The notes under the pieces: generated by a model
Databases searched by the model: none
What the model was told of the DNA's origin: nothing
Seen by the model: only the letters and a program-made list of their open reading frames with translations
Shown here: positions 1 through 5,204 of the stretch, in pieces
Position numbering within the stretch: the stretch's first letter is position 1
How the letters are laid out: each line of letters opens with the position of its first letter
Translations under genes and position numbers: made by a program
DNA from: Shewanella sp.
GTDB taxonomy: Bacteria; Pseudomonadota; Gammaproteobacteria; Enterobacterales; Shewanellaceae
Direction: 5' to 3'
Assembly: GCA_004195335.1 (NCBI GenBank)
Contig: SDWK01000195.1
Coordinates: 1 to 5,204, forward strand
Length of the DNA stretch: 5,204 nt

Positions 1-893
1 GGTAACACCTTAGCCCCGAATTCACACAATGCCTCACTTAAGCGGGCACCATTGGCCTTTAAATTGGCGACCTGTTGATGCATTAAATCAATTCCGTCAT
101 TGCTGAGTGCTACGCACGCCAGTTCTGATACCGGCAGAGGAACCGGATAGGGCGCGATGACGCGCATGACCTTTTCACAGATCTGCGGGTTAGCGAGCAT
201 AAATCCGCAGCGGGCCCCGGCGAGTGCAAAAGCCTTAGACAGGGTACGAAGGACAACTAAGTTATCAAATTTTTCAACCAGGTCGGCGACGCTATAATCG
301 GGACAAAACTCGATATAGGCCTCATCGACGATCACTATGCTGTCTGGTAGGCAGGTGATCACAGCTTCGATGTCGGACTTATTGATCACTGTGCCGGTGG
401 GGTTATTAGGGTTACAGATAAACACTAACTTGGCGTTGCCGACCTGAGCCACTATGTCTGTCGGCAGCTGGTAGTTATCGGTCAGGCTCAGTGCATTGAC
501 GCCGACATTAAAGGTTTTGGCACTGATGGCGTACATGCCATAGGTAGGACCAAAACAGGCGATAGTATCGATGCCCGGGACACAAAAGGTGCGAATAAGC
601 AGCTCTATCGCTTCATCGGCGCCGCGTGCGGTGATGATACTGTCTGCTGCCACTCCTGAATATTGGCTATAGGCCGAGAGAAGCTCGGGGGGTTGGCACT
701 CGGGGTAACGGTTGAGCTTGTCGAGTTGACTGTTATTAAATGGTGACTCGTTGGCATTGATCCAGATATCACCTTGCCCCCCAATGCGCCGGGCAGAGAG
801 ATATGGCTGAAGCGCGAGCAGCTCAGGTCTGGCTAATCGCTGGGCCAGATTTAATTGAGCCGGATTCAATTCAGCGGGAGTATTCACTGTCAT
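1..893 (-). CDS. hisC: Histidinol-phosphate aminotransferase HisC (3' end outside window)
   Basis: HisC is a cytosolic PLP enzyme that transfers an amino group from glutamate to imidazole-acetol phosphate, giving L-histidinol phosphate. The window holds 297 complete codons. The E. coli enzyme has 356 residues, so about 60 C-terminal residues, including family substrate-phosphate arginines, lie beyond the left edge. Visible fold type I aminotransferase motifs, from the N terminus, are NANESP (46-51), ARGADE (89-94), NPNNPTG (161-167), DEAY with the cofactor-ring Asp190, and TLSKAFALAGAR with the Schiff-base Lys220 and Arg228. The ATG at 893 is chosen because GAGGAG (905-900) sits 6 bases upstream and only one base separates it from the hisD stop, so translation is probably coupled to hisD. 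I count ten cysteines in the visible part. The reading frame is intact and the identification is secure; paralogous aminotransferases are less likely given the hisGD context. Confidence 0.97.
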   Translation of the reverse strand, partial: MTVNTPAELNPAQLNLAQRLARPELLALQPYLSARRIGGQGDIWINANESPFNNSQLDKLNRYPECQPPELLSAYSQYSGVAADSIITARGADEAIELLIRTFCVPGIDTIACFGPTYGMYAISAKTFNVGVNALSLTDNYQLPTDIVAQVGNAKLVFICNPNNPTGTVINKSDIEAVITCLPDSIVIVDEAYIEFCPDYSVADLVEKFDNLVVLRTLSKAFALAGARCGFMLANPQICEKVMRVIAPYPVPLPVSELACVALSNDGIDLMHQQVANLKANGARLSEALCEFGAKVL

Positions 894-894
894 C

Positions 895-2214
895 TCAAAC
901 TCCTCTGGCATCAGATGTTGCAGCGGCATTCAGGCTGGCAATTCGAACGGCAACCGCATTCTTGTGTGCGTCGAGCTGTTCGGCCGCTGCGAGTGTCATG
1001 ACGGTTTGGCTGAGCCCGATAAGCCCCTCGGCGCTAAGCTCCTGTACGGTGAAACGGCGGCTGAAATCGGCCAGAGATAAACTGGATACCGCGCGGCTAT
1101 AGCCATAGGTCGGCAGTACGTGGTTAGTGCCACTGGCATAATCACCAACTGATTCCGGCGTATAAGCTCCTAAAAATACGGAGCCTGCACCGCGGATGTT
1201 TTTCAGCACAGCACGGGGTTCCCGGGTCTGAATAATCAGGTGCTCAGGCCCGTAAAGGTTCGATACCATCGCGGCTTGCTCTACATTTTCAACCAGCAAT
1301 GTACGGCTGGACTCCAGTGCCACTCGGGCAATGTCACCCCTTGGTAAGGCTTCGAGCTGACGAGCGAGTGCCAGATTAACCTCATCTGCCAGTTCCGCAC
1401 TGTCCGTGACCAACATGACCTGCGAGTCAGGACCGTGTTCGGCCTGTGACAGGAGGTCGGCCGCAATAAACTCGGCATTGGCATCGCTATCGGCTATCAA
1501 CAGCACCTCCGATGGGCCAGCCGGCATATCTATGCTGACGACACAGCGACTGTCCTGAGAGACTATGCGCTTAGCCTCGGTGACGTAGCGGTTACCGGGT
1601 CCAAAAATCTTATCGACGGCGGGAACCGATTCAGTTCCGAAGGCGAGGGCGGCGATGGCTTGCGCGCCACCGACCTGAAATATTTCGGTGATACCACAGG
1701 CGTTGGCAGCATAGACGATGGCGTCGTTTATGGGCGGTGGACTGACGAGTATTCTCTGCTCACAACCGGCAATCTTGGCCGGCAAGGCTAACATGAGTAC
1801 CGTCGAGATCAGTGGTGCGCTGCCGCCGGGTATGTATAAGCCGACCTTTTCGATAGGCTCTGAGCGTAGTTCACAGCGGATCCCTTTTTGAGTCTCGACG
1901 CTCACCGGTTCAAACTTCTGCGCCTGATGAAAGACATCGATATTGTTTATCGCCTGATTCACGGCAAGTTTGATCTCCTCATCGACACGCTTACATGCTT
2001 GATCAATCTCAGCTGCAGAAAGCTTCAACTCTTCGATTGTGACACCATCAAACTTGCGGCTGTAATCTTTAAGCGCCGCATCTTTGCTTATTTGTACTTC
2101 ATTGACGATAGCGAGTACGTCTTGTTCCAGCGTCGCATCACCGATAAGCGGAGAGCGACATAGGGCAGCTTTGCGAGCGTCTTCGGTTAATGATGGCCAA
2201 TTGAGGATCTGCAT
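895..2214 (-). CDS. hisD: Histidinol dehydrogenase HisD
   Basis: HisD is a zinc-dependent enzyme that oxidises L-histidinol to L-histidine through histidinal, using two NAD+; these are the last two steps of the pathway. The protein is 439 residues, against 434 in E. coli. Family landmarks are all visible: the FGPGNRYVTEAK segment (204-215), the PAGPSEVL signature (231-238), LLSQAEHG with presumed zinc ligands Gln257 and His260, YGPEHL with catalytic Glu324 and His325, VGDYASGTNHVLPTYGY with zinc ligand Asp358, and LDAHKNAV with zinc ligand His417. Roles are assigned by analogy with E. coli HisD, offset by two. The frame stays open to 2298, but the ATG at 2214 is preferred because the extension would lie inside hisG and the MQILNW start fits the family. 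Only 5 bases follow the hisG stop, and the only upstream purine run is a weak GGGG at 2226-2223, which suggests coupling to hisG. Confidence 0.98.
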   Translation of the reverse strand: MQILNWPSLTEDARKAALCRSPLIGDATLEQDVLAIVNEVQISKDAALKDYSRKFDGVTIEELKLSAAEIDQACKRVDEEIKLAVNQAINNIDVFHQAQKFEPVSVETQKGIRCELRSEPIEKVGLYIPGGSAPLISTVLMLALPAKIAGCEQRILVSPPPINDAIVYAANACGITEIFQVGGAQAIAALAFGTESVPAVDKIFGPGNRYVTEAKRIVSQDSRCVVSIDMPAGPSEVLLIADSDANAEFIAADLLSQAEHGPDSQVMLVTDSAELADEVNLALARQLEALPRGDIARVALESSRTLLVENVEQAAMVSNLYGPEHLIIQTREPRAVLKNIRGAGSVFLGAYTPESVGDYASGTNHVLPTYGYSRAVSSLSLADFSRRFTVQELSAEGLIGLSQTVMTLAAAEQLDAHKNAVAVRIASLNAAATSDARGV

Positions 2215-2219
2215 TGTGA

Positions 2220-3119
2220 CTACCCCATCATTTTTTCGATTGGCATAACGAGTATGGACGTTGCCCCTAATTGGGTCAGCTCTTCCATGGTGTCCCAAAA
2301 CAGGTCTTCGGTGCTGACGGCGTGGATAGCGACTCGGTTAGTGTCGTCATTGAGTGGCAGCACTGTTGGATTTTCGGCGCCGGGAAGTAGGGCGACAATC
2401 TGGTCTAATGTTTCTGTTGGGGCGTGCAGTAAGATGTATTTGCTCTCTTTGGCGCGAACGACACCATTGATTCGAGACAGGATCTTATCAATTAGCGCTT
2501 GTTTAGCCGGTATTTGAGGCTGTGTTGACTGGATGATGCACGCACTTGAACGGTAGATGACTTCGGTCTCATATAAGCCATTGGCTTCTAAGGTTGCCCC
2601 GGTTGAAACTAGGTCACAAATGGCATCAGAAAGTCCCGCACGTGGGGCGACTTCAACTGAGCCCTTGAGCATACAGTCGTTGTAAAAGATCCCTTTTTTC
2701 TGCATGTAACGGCGTAGCAAGTTGGGGTAAGAAGTGGCAATTCTGAGTCCTTCCAGAGATGCGGCATCTTCATAATTGAATTCGTTCGGGACGGCGAGAG
2801 AGAGACGACAGGTACCGAAATCGAGTTCACGTAGTTTGACACAGACAGATGGTTTACCGAGTCTTTCGCGTTCAATCTGCTCCTCTTCGAGGACGTTCTC
2901 GCCGATGATCCCCATATCGACGACACCATCCATGACCAGACCTGGAATATCGTCGTCACGGACCCGAAGCAGGTCGATAGGCATGTTGTCGGAGTGTGCA
3001 ATAAGACGTTGTTCGTTGACGGTAAATTTAACACCACAGCTTTTTAGTAGCTTCATGGATTCGATTGATAGGCGACCCGATTTCTGAATGGCGATACGTA
3101 GTCTTTTTGATTCTGGCAT
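2220..3119 (-). CDS. hisG: ATP phosphoribosyltransferase HisG, long form
   Basis: HisG condenses ATP and PRPP to phosphoribosyl-ATP, the committed and feedback-inhibited first step of histidine synthesis. The protein has 299 residues, the same length as E. coli HisG, so it is the long hexameric form with its own C-terminal histidine-binding regulatory domain (roughly 225-299) and needs no HisZ. Visible landmarks are [11 protein letters not shown] near the N terminus, [17 protein letters not shown] (46-62), the [19 protein letters not shown] stretch, and the PRPP-binding loop [13 protein letters not shown] (169-181). The C terminus ends [12 protein letters not shown], as in relatives. The ATG at 3119 is chosen because AGGA (3132-3129) lies 9 bases upstream; the frame extends to an in-frame TTG at 3146, but that adds a non-family [13 protein letters not shown] tail that contains the ribosome-binding site. 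It is the first enzyme gene after the attenuator and precedes hisD by 5 bases. Confidence 0.98.
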   Translation of the reverse strand: MPESKRLRIAIQKSGRLSIESMKLLKSCGVKFTVNEQRLIAHSDNMPIDLLRVRDDDIPGLVMDGVVDMGIIGENVLEEEQIERERLGKPSVCVKLRELDFGTCRLSLAVPNEFNYEDAASLEGLRIATSYPNLLRRYMQKKGIFYNDCMLKGSVEVAPRAGLSDAICDLVSTGATLEANGLYETEVIYRSSACIIQSTQPQIPAKQALIDKILSRINGVVRAKESKYILLHAPTETLDQIVALLPGAENPTVLPLNDDTNRVAIHAVSTEDLFWDTMEELTQLGATSILVMPIEKMMG

Positions 3120-3245
3120 TTTTCTATTTCCTGTAAGTTGATTCAATATCTGTTTAATTCTTGAAATTGTTTTAATTACTACTTAAAAAGTTCTTCGAAA
3201 ATCTTTTAAAAAAACCTTTAAAAACAAATTGTTAATCTAAAACGT
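3120..3245 (-). other. AT-rich untranslated leader between his attenuator and hisG
   Basis: This stretch lies between the U-tract of the attenuator terminator and the hisG start. It is strongly A+T rich, with several A and T runs. Only polymerase that escapes termination would transcribe it. Near its end it carries the hisG ribosome-binding site AGGA (3132-3129). A loose inverted repeat around 3186-3208 (AAAAG ... CTTTT flanking TTCGAA) is visible, but it is weak. I see no coding signal here. Confidence 0.6.
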
Positions 3246-3277
3246 AAAAACCCCCGGAATTCCTTCCAGGGGTTTTT
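3246..3277 (-). terminator. his attenuator: Rho-independent terminator
   Basis: Read on the minus strand, AAAAACCCCUGGAA (3277-3264) pairs with UUCCGGGGGUUUUU (3259-3246). This is a 14-bp stem whose only non-Watson-Crick pair is a U-G wobble (3268 with 3255), and it is closed by the tetraloop GGAA (3263-3260), a GNRA-type loop. The 3' arm ends in five U followed by ACGUUUU. It lies 59 bases after the leader-peptide stop and 126 bases before hisG, the expected place for an amino-acid operon attenuator. Because the 5' arm begins with five A, the element is nearly symmetric and could also work weakly on the plus strand. Confidence 0.93.
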
Positions 3278-3293
3278 GATATTCTTGAATCAA

Positions 3294-3335
3294 CCGCCGG
3301 AAGGAAATAGTCCTTCGGCAGTGAGCTTCCGAAGG
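3294..3335 (-). promoter_or_regulatory. his attenuator switch segments (alternative hairpins A:B and B:C)
   Basis: Three segments here can pair in exclusive ways, and the terminator adds a fourth. Segment A (CCUUCGG, 3335-3329) pairs perfectly with B (CCGAAGG, 3318-3312) over a 10-base loop, making a pause-type hairpin. B can instead pair with C (UCCUUCCGG, 3305-3297) over the loop CUAUU; this stem has one bulged C (3299) and extends outward to 3321 and 3294. C (UUCCUUCC, 3306-3299) is also an exact 8-base complement of GGAAGGAA (3267-3260), which forms the tip of the terminator's 5' arm and its loop. Pairing C with that segment would therefore destroy the terminator. The pairings are read directly from the sequence; their use as a histidine-sensing switch is inferred from the his leader peptide just upstream. 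Confidence 0.82.
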
Positions 3336-3383
3336 CTACCGCATATGATGATGGTGATGGATAGTGTTCGAAAGCTGTATCAT
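3336..3383 (-). CDS. hisL: his operon leader peptide HisL
   Basis: This is a 15-residue peptide, MIQLSNTIHHHHHMR, followed by TAG. Five consecutive His codons (CAT CAC CAT CAT CAT, 3359-3345) end ten bases before segment A of the attenuator. E. coli HisL has 16 residues with seven His, so length and design agree. Its role is to be translated as a gauge of charged His-tRNA: stalling at the His run changes the folding of the RNA behind it. A second in-frame ATG at 3389 would give 17 residues (MN added). I prefer 3383 because AAGAGA (3396-3391) then sits 7 bases upstream, against 1 base for 3389. A longer open frame over the same bases (3495-3232) runs through the terminator and is not the leader frame. 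Confidence 0.88.
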   Translation of the reverse strand: MIQLSNTIHHHHHMR

Positions 3384-3426
3384 GTTCATGTCTCTTATCG
3401 TTAATATAAAAAGAAGCCTGTTGGCT

Positions 3427-3455
3427 AATATCTAAAAAGTAAGCTTGTTCGCTAA
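3427..3455 (-). promoter_or_regulatory. Candidate his operon promoter (weak match)
   Basis: On the minus strand, TTAGCG (3455-3450) and GATATT (3432-3427) are separated by 17 bases and could be -35 and -10 boxes. Transcription would then start near 3420, about 35-40 bases before the leader ATG. The match to the sigma-70 consensus is poor, 3 of 6 and 4 of 6. An alternative is TTGCAA (3495-3490) with TAGTTT 17 bases on. A better -10 look-alike, TATATT (3408-3403), lies too close to the leader start to leave room for its ribosome-binding site. The promoter must be somewhere in about 3400-3560, but its position is not settled by eye. Confidence 0.25.
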
Positions 3456-3495
3456 GCTCTGTATTTAAACTAATCATTTTCTGAATCGATTGCAA

Positions 3496-4016
3496 CCACT
3501 AATTTCGCCCTATTAATATTCTTCATCTATAAGATATATCGTCAGGTTCTCTTCGCTTTTCTATCGGCAGTGTTCACATAGTAGAACAATGGGTTAACTC
3601 TGGTTTTGAACTCCTTATCTGTTAAATAACACGATGGGTCAATGAGTCAGGAGTGTTCGATGAGTATTTGACGAATGCTTTCTTACTGTTTTTTAGGTGC
3701 TTGCGTGTTCTCGATTTTTTGCTCGAGTAGAAGTCGACTGCGAATTAACCCTGTGTCGTTTGTGCTCGGTCTGGCAATGTCAGAGTTGTAGTCTCTATCG
3801 TATTTTATAGCAGACAATCATATTTGGTGGCCTTTTGCCATTTTTGCCGAGTGAGGTGAGAGGCATAAGATAATTAAAAAGAAAACAGATCATCATCAGT
3901 GGCTTCTGCTAAGCAGTTATAGCCAGTCACCTTTAGAGTTTATGTGATCGCGTCGTGTTGAATTTAGGTCGGTACAAATCCAAGAGTTTGGGACATTACT
4001 TGCTAGGGGATTTTGC
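3496..4016. other. Intergenic region between his leader and yoaA, no convincing gene
   Basis: Across these bases neither strand has a reading frame with both family resemblance and a credible start. The region is moderately A+T rich. It holds one imperfect hairpin (3900-3925), two tiny ORFs with good ribosome-binding sites (described in the findings) and short palindromes such as GATATATC near 3533-3540 and GTTAAC at 3593-3598. I see no tRNA, no rRNA, no array of repeats, no terminal inverted repeats of a mobile element, and no CTG-N10-CAG type LexA box. Confidence 0.6.
3900..3925. repeat. Imperfect inverted repeat (hairpin)
   Basis: TGGCT (3900-3904) pairs with AGCCA (3921-3925), and inside it CTGC (3906-3909) pairs with GCAG (3913-3916) over the loop TAA; the core CTGCT-A-AGCAG is an 11-base odd palindrome. 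The two stems are joined by 1 unpaired base on the left and 4 on the right. No U-tract follows directly on either strand, so it is not a standard terminator. It may be a protein-binding site, part of an RNA, or chance. Confidence 0.4.
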
Positions 4017-4044
4017 TTGTAGAACCGGAATAAACAGGGATAAT
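4017..4044 (+). promoter_or_regulatory. Candidate yoaA promoter
   Basis: GATAAT (4039-4044) matches the sigma-70 -10 box at 5 of 6 positions. TTGTAG (4017-4022), 16 bases upstream, matches the -35 box at 3 of 6. Transcription would start near 4051, leaving a leader of about 35 bases before the GTG at 4086. The -10 is good and the -35 poor. No LexA operator overlaps it. Confidence 0.35.
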
Positions 4045-4085
4045 ACCGACTCAATCACCCTATTCACCTCCAAAAATTCTAATAA

Positions 4086-5204
4086 GTGAACGCCTTGACT
4101 AACAGAACGACCAGCAGACTGACAAAAGAGATCGCACTGGCGTTCGGAAGCGATGGCATGCTTGCCCGCCATATTCAAGGCTATAGTGCGCGTGATGTGC
4201 AGGTTCAGATGGCCGAGGCCGTTTGTGATGCAATCGTTAACAAGAGCGACTTGGTTGTTGAAGCGGGCACCGGTGTCGGTAAAACCTTTGCTTATCTTAT
4301 TCCTGCGTTGCTCAGTGGCAAGCAAGTGATTATCAGTACCGGCAGTAAAAATCTGCAAGAACAGCTGTTTTATAAAGACTTGCCCAGTTTACTCTCCATG
4401 CTTGAGATCTCCCCTAAGGTCGCACTATTAAAAGGACGCAATAACTACCTGTGTCAGGACCTGATGGAAAAGCAGCTTAATGGTTGTGATTCATTGGATC
4501 CCAAGGTGTTAGATGACCTATTACGCATCAATCAATGGGCGGGGCAGACCAGCGATGGCGATCTTGGCGGCTTAACCTCGATCTCTGAAAATGCCGAGGT
4601 GTTACCTCTTATTGCCAGTCGTCGCGAAAAGTGTACCGGCAAAAAGTGCGATCATTATGAAGTGTGCTTTACTCGCAAAGCGAGAAGTCGCGCTATGGAT
4701 GCCAAGATTATCGTGGTTAACCATCACCTGTTCTTTGCCGATAGGGTGCTTAAAGAGACGGGATTTGCTGAGCTGCTACCCGACTCTGATGTGGTGGTAT
4801 TCGATGAGGCGCACTTGCTCAGTGATATTGCAGTGACCTATTTCGGTCAACAAACTTCCACTCGGAGTCTGACCGAACTGCTTAATTATCTTATCGAGGT
4901 ATACCGTCGGGAGTTAAGAGACTCACCGCAGATAGAGGCCTTAACCTCTCGCTGCATCACTCAATTAAATGATTGGCATCAACAAATGTTCGACCACTAT
5001 GGTTCTGATTGGCGTCATTTGATGGGGAACAAGGAGTTGGCCGCCTGTTCATGGGGACTATTAAAAGAACTTCAGTCACTCGAGAGCCTGTTGCAATCCC
5101 ATGTGGGACGCAGTGAAGATTTGGATACAGTTCTGGAAAAACTGAACGGATTTACCAGTAAATTAGCCCTGTTTTTTCAGTGTGAAAACAATCAGGCCGC
5201 ATAC
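4086..5204 (+). CDS. yoaA: YoaA-type ATP-dependent DNA helicase, DinG/XPD family (3' end outside window)
   Basis: The family consists of SF2 iron-sulfur helicases that unwind DNA 5' to 3'. E. coli YoaA works in DNA repair and partners with HolC, the chi subunit of the DNA polymerase III clamp loader. The first 373 codons are present; the E. coli protein has about 636 residues, so the second helicase half is missing at the edge. Numbered from GTG 4086, visible elements are a Q-motif-like RDVQVQMA (36-43), Walker A AGTGVGKT (60-67), STGSKNLQEQL after it, four cluster cysteines Cys123, Cys183, Cys188 and Cys194 with the C-X4-C-X5-C spacing of YoaA, VVNHHLF, and the DEAH box (240-243). The start is uncertain: a stop sits directly before GTG 4086, and TTG 4095 has TAAG 8 bases upstream. 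The first ATG, at 4158, would cut into the conserved FGSDG-LA segment. It is transcribed divergently from the his operon. Confidence 0.93.
   Translation, partial: MNALTNRTTSRLTKEIALAFGSDGMLARHIQGYSARDVQVQMAEAVCDAIVNKSDLVVEAGTGVGKTFAYLIPALLSGKQVIISTGSKNLQEQLFYKDLPSLLSMLEISPKVALLKGRNNYLCQDLMEKQLNGCDSLDPKVLDDLLRINQWAGQTSDGDLGGLTSISENAEVLPLIASRREKCTGKKCDHYEVCFTRKARSRAMDAKIIVVNHHLFFADRVLKETGFAELLPDSDVVVFDEAHLLSDIAVTYFGQQTSTRSLTELLNYLIEVYRRELRDSPQIEALTSRCITQLNDWHQQMFDHYGSDWRHLMGNKELAACSWGLLKELQSLESLLQSHVGRSEDLDTVLEKLNGFTSKLALFFQCENNQAAY

Noticed and set aside
803..1102. A 99-codon plus-strand open frame across the hisD/hisC junction.
   Set aside because: It is antisense to two well-supported genes and its product has the low-complexity Ala/Ser composition typical of shadow frames.
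1888..2163. A 91-codon plus-strand frame inside hisD.
   Set aside because: It is antisense to the conserved N-terminal half of HisD and has no supporting signal.
2609..3037. A 142-codon minus-strand frame, and plus-strand frames at 2254-2517 and 2776-3087, inside hisG.
   Set aside because: All overlap the intact hisG gene, whose full-length family match explains the sequence.
3403..3408. TATATT as the -10 box of the his promoter.
   Set aside because: Transcription would start near 3396, inside or just before the leader ribosome-binding site, leaving almost no untranslated leader.
3232..3495. An 87-codon minus-strand open frame covering the his leader.
   Set aside because: It is in a different frame from the His-codon leader peptide, runs through the whole attenuator including the terminator, has no ribosome-binding site suited to its start and resembles no protein I know.
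3771..3783. CTGGCAATGTCAG, a possible LexA operator upstream of yoaA.
   Set aside because: The CTG and CAG are 7 bases apart rather than 10, so it does not fit the SOS box.
3966..3992. GGTACAAATCC, resembling the T-arm of a tRNA, with a short CCAA/TTGG stem next to it.
   Set aside because: There is no matching acceptor, D or anticodon arm at the right distances, so it is not a tRNA or a clear remnant.
4591..4836. An 81-codon plus-strand frame inside yoaA.
   Set aside because: It is an out-of-frame shadow of the iron-sulfur and DEAH region of yoaA.

Overview
The window looks like a piece of a gammaproteobacterial chromosome, most likely Shewanella or a close relative. This rests on recalled resemblance: the HisG protein follows the 299-residue long form closely, HisD and HisC are close to the enteric enzymes, and the rightmost gene is a YoaA-type helicase. 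No database search was possible. Base composition and codon use look even across the genes, and I see no insertion sequence, phage gene, CRISPR array or structural RNA gene.

Left part (1-3119, minus strand) is the start of a histidine biosynthesis operon in the order hisG, hisD, hisC. The genes are packed tightly, with 5 bases between hisG and hisD and 1 base between hisD and hisC. hisC runs off the left edge. HisG makes the first committed step from PRPP and ATP, HisD makes the last two oxidations to histidine, and HisC is the transaminase. The rest of the operon presumably continues to the left.

Middle part (3120-3495, minus strand) is the operon leader. A 15-residue leader peptide (hisL) carries five consecutive His codons. 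It is followed by mutually exclusive hairpins and a strong intrinsic terminator with a GNRA-type tetraloop, which together form a translation-coupled histidine attenuator. The spacing of the His codons, stop codon and pairing segments suggests a specific five-segment switch, set out in the features and findings.

Right part (3496-5204): about 590 bases without a convincing gene separate the his leader from a divergent plus-strand gene, yoaA, whose first 373 codons are present. It encodes an XPD/DinG-family iron-sulfur DNA helicase with Walker A, four cluster cysteines and a DEAH box. The gap holds a candidate yoaA promoter, one imperfect hairpin and two very short ORFs with good Shine-Dalgarno sequences, none of them firmly supported as genes.

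Overall this is an ordinary core-genome region. The most rewarding element is the his attenuator. I found no sign of an undescribed multi-gene system.
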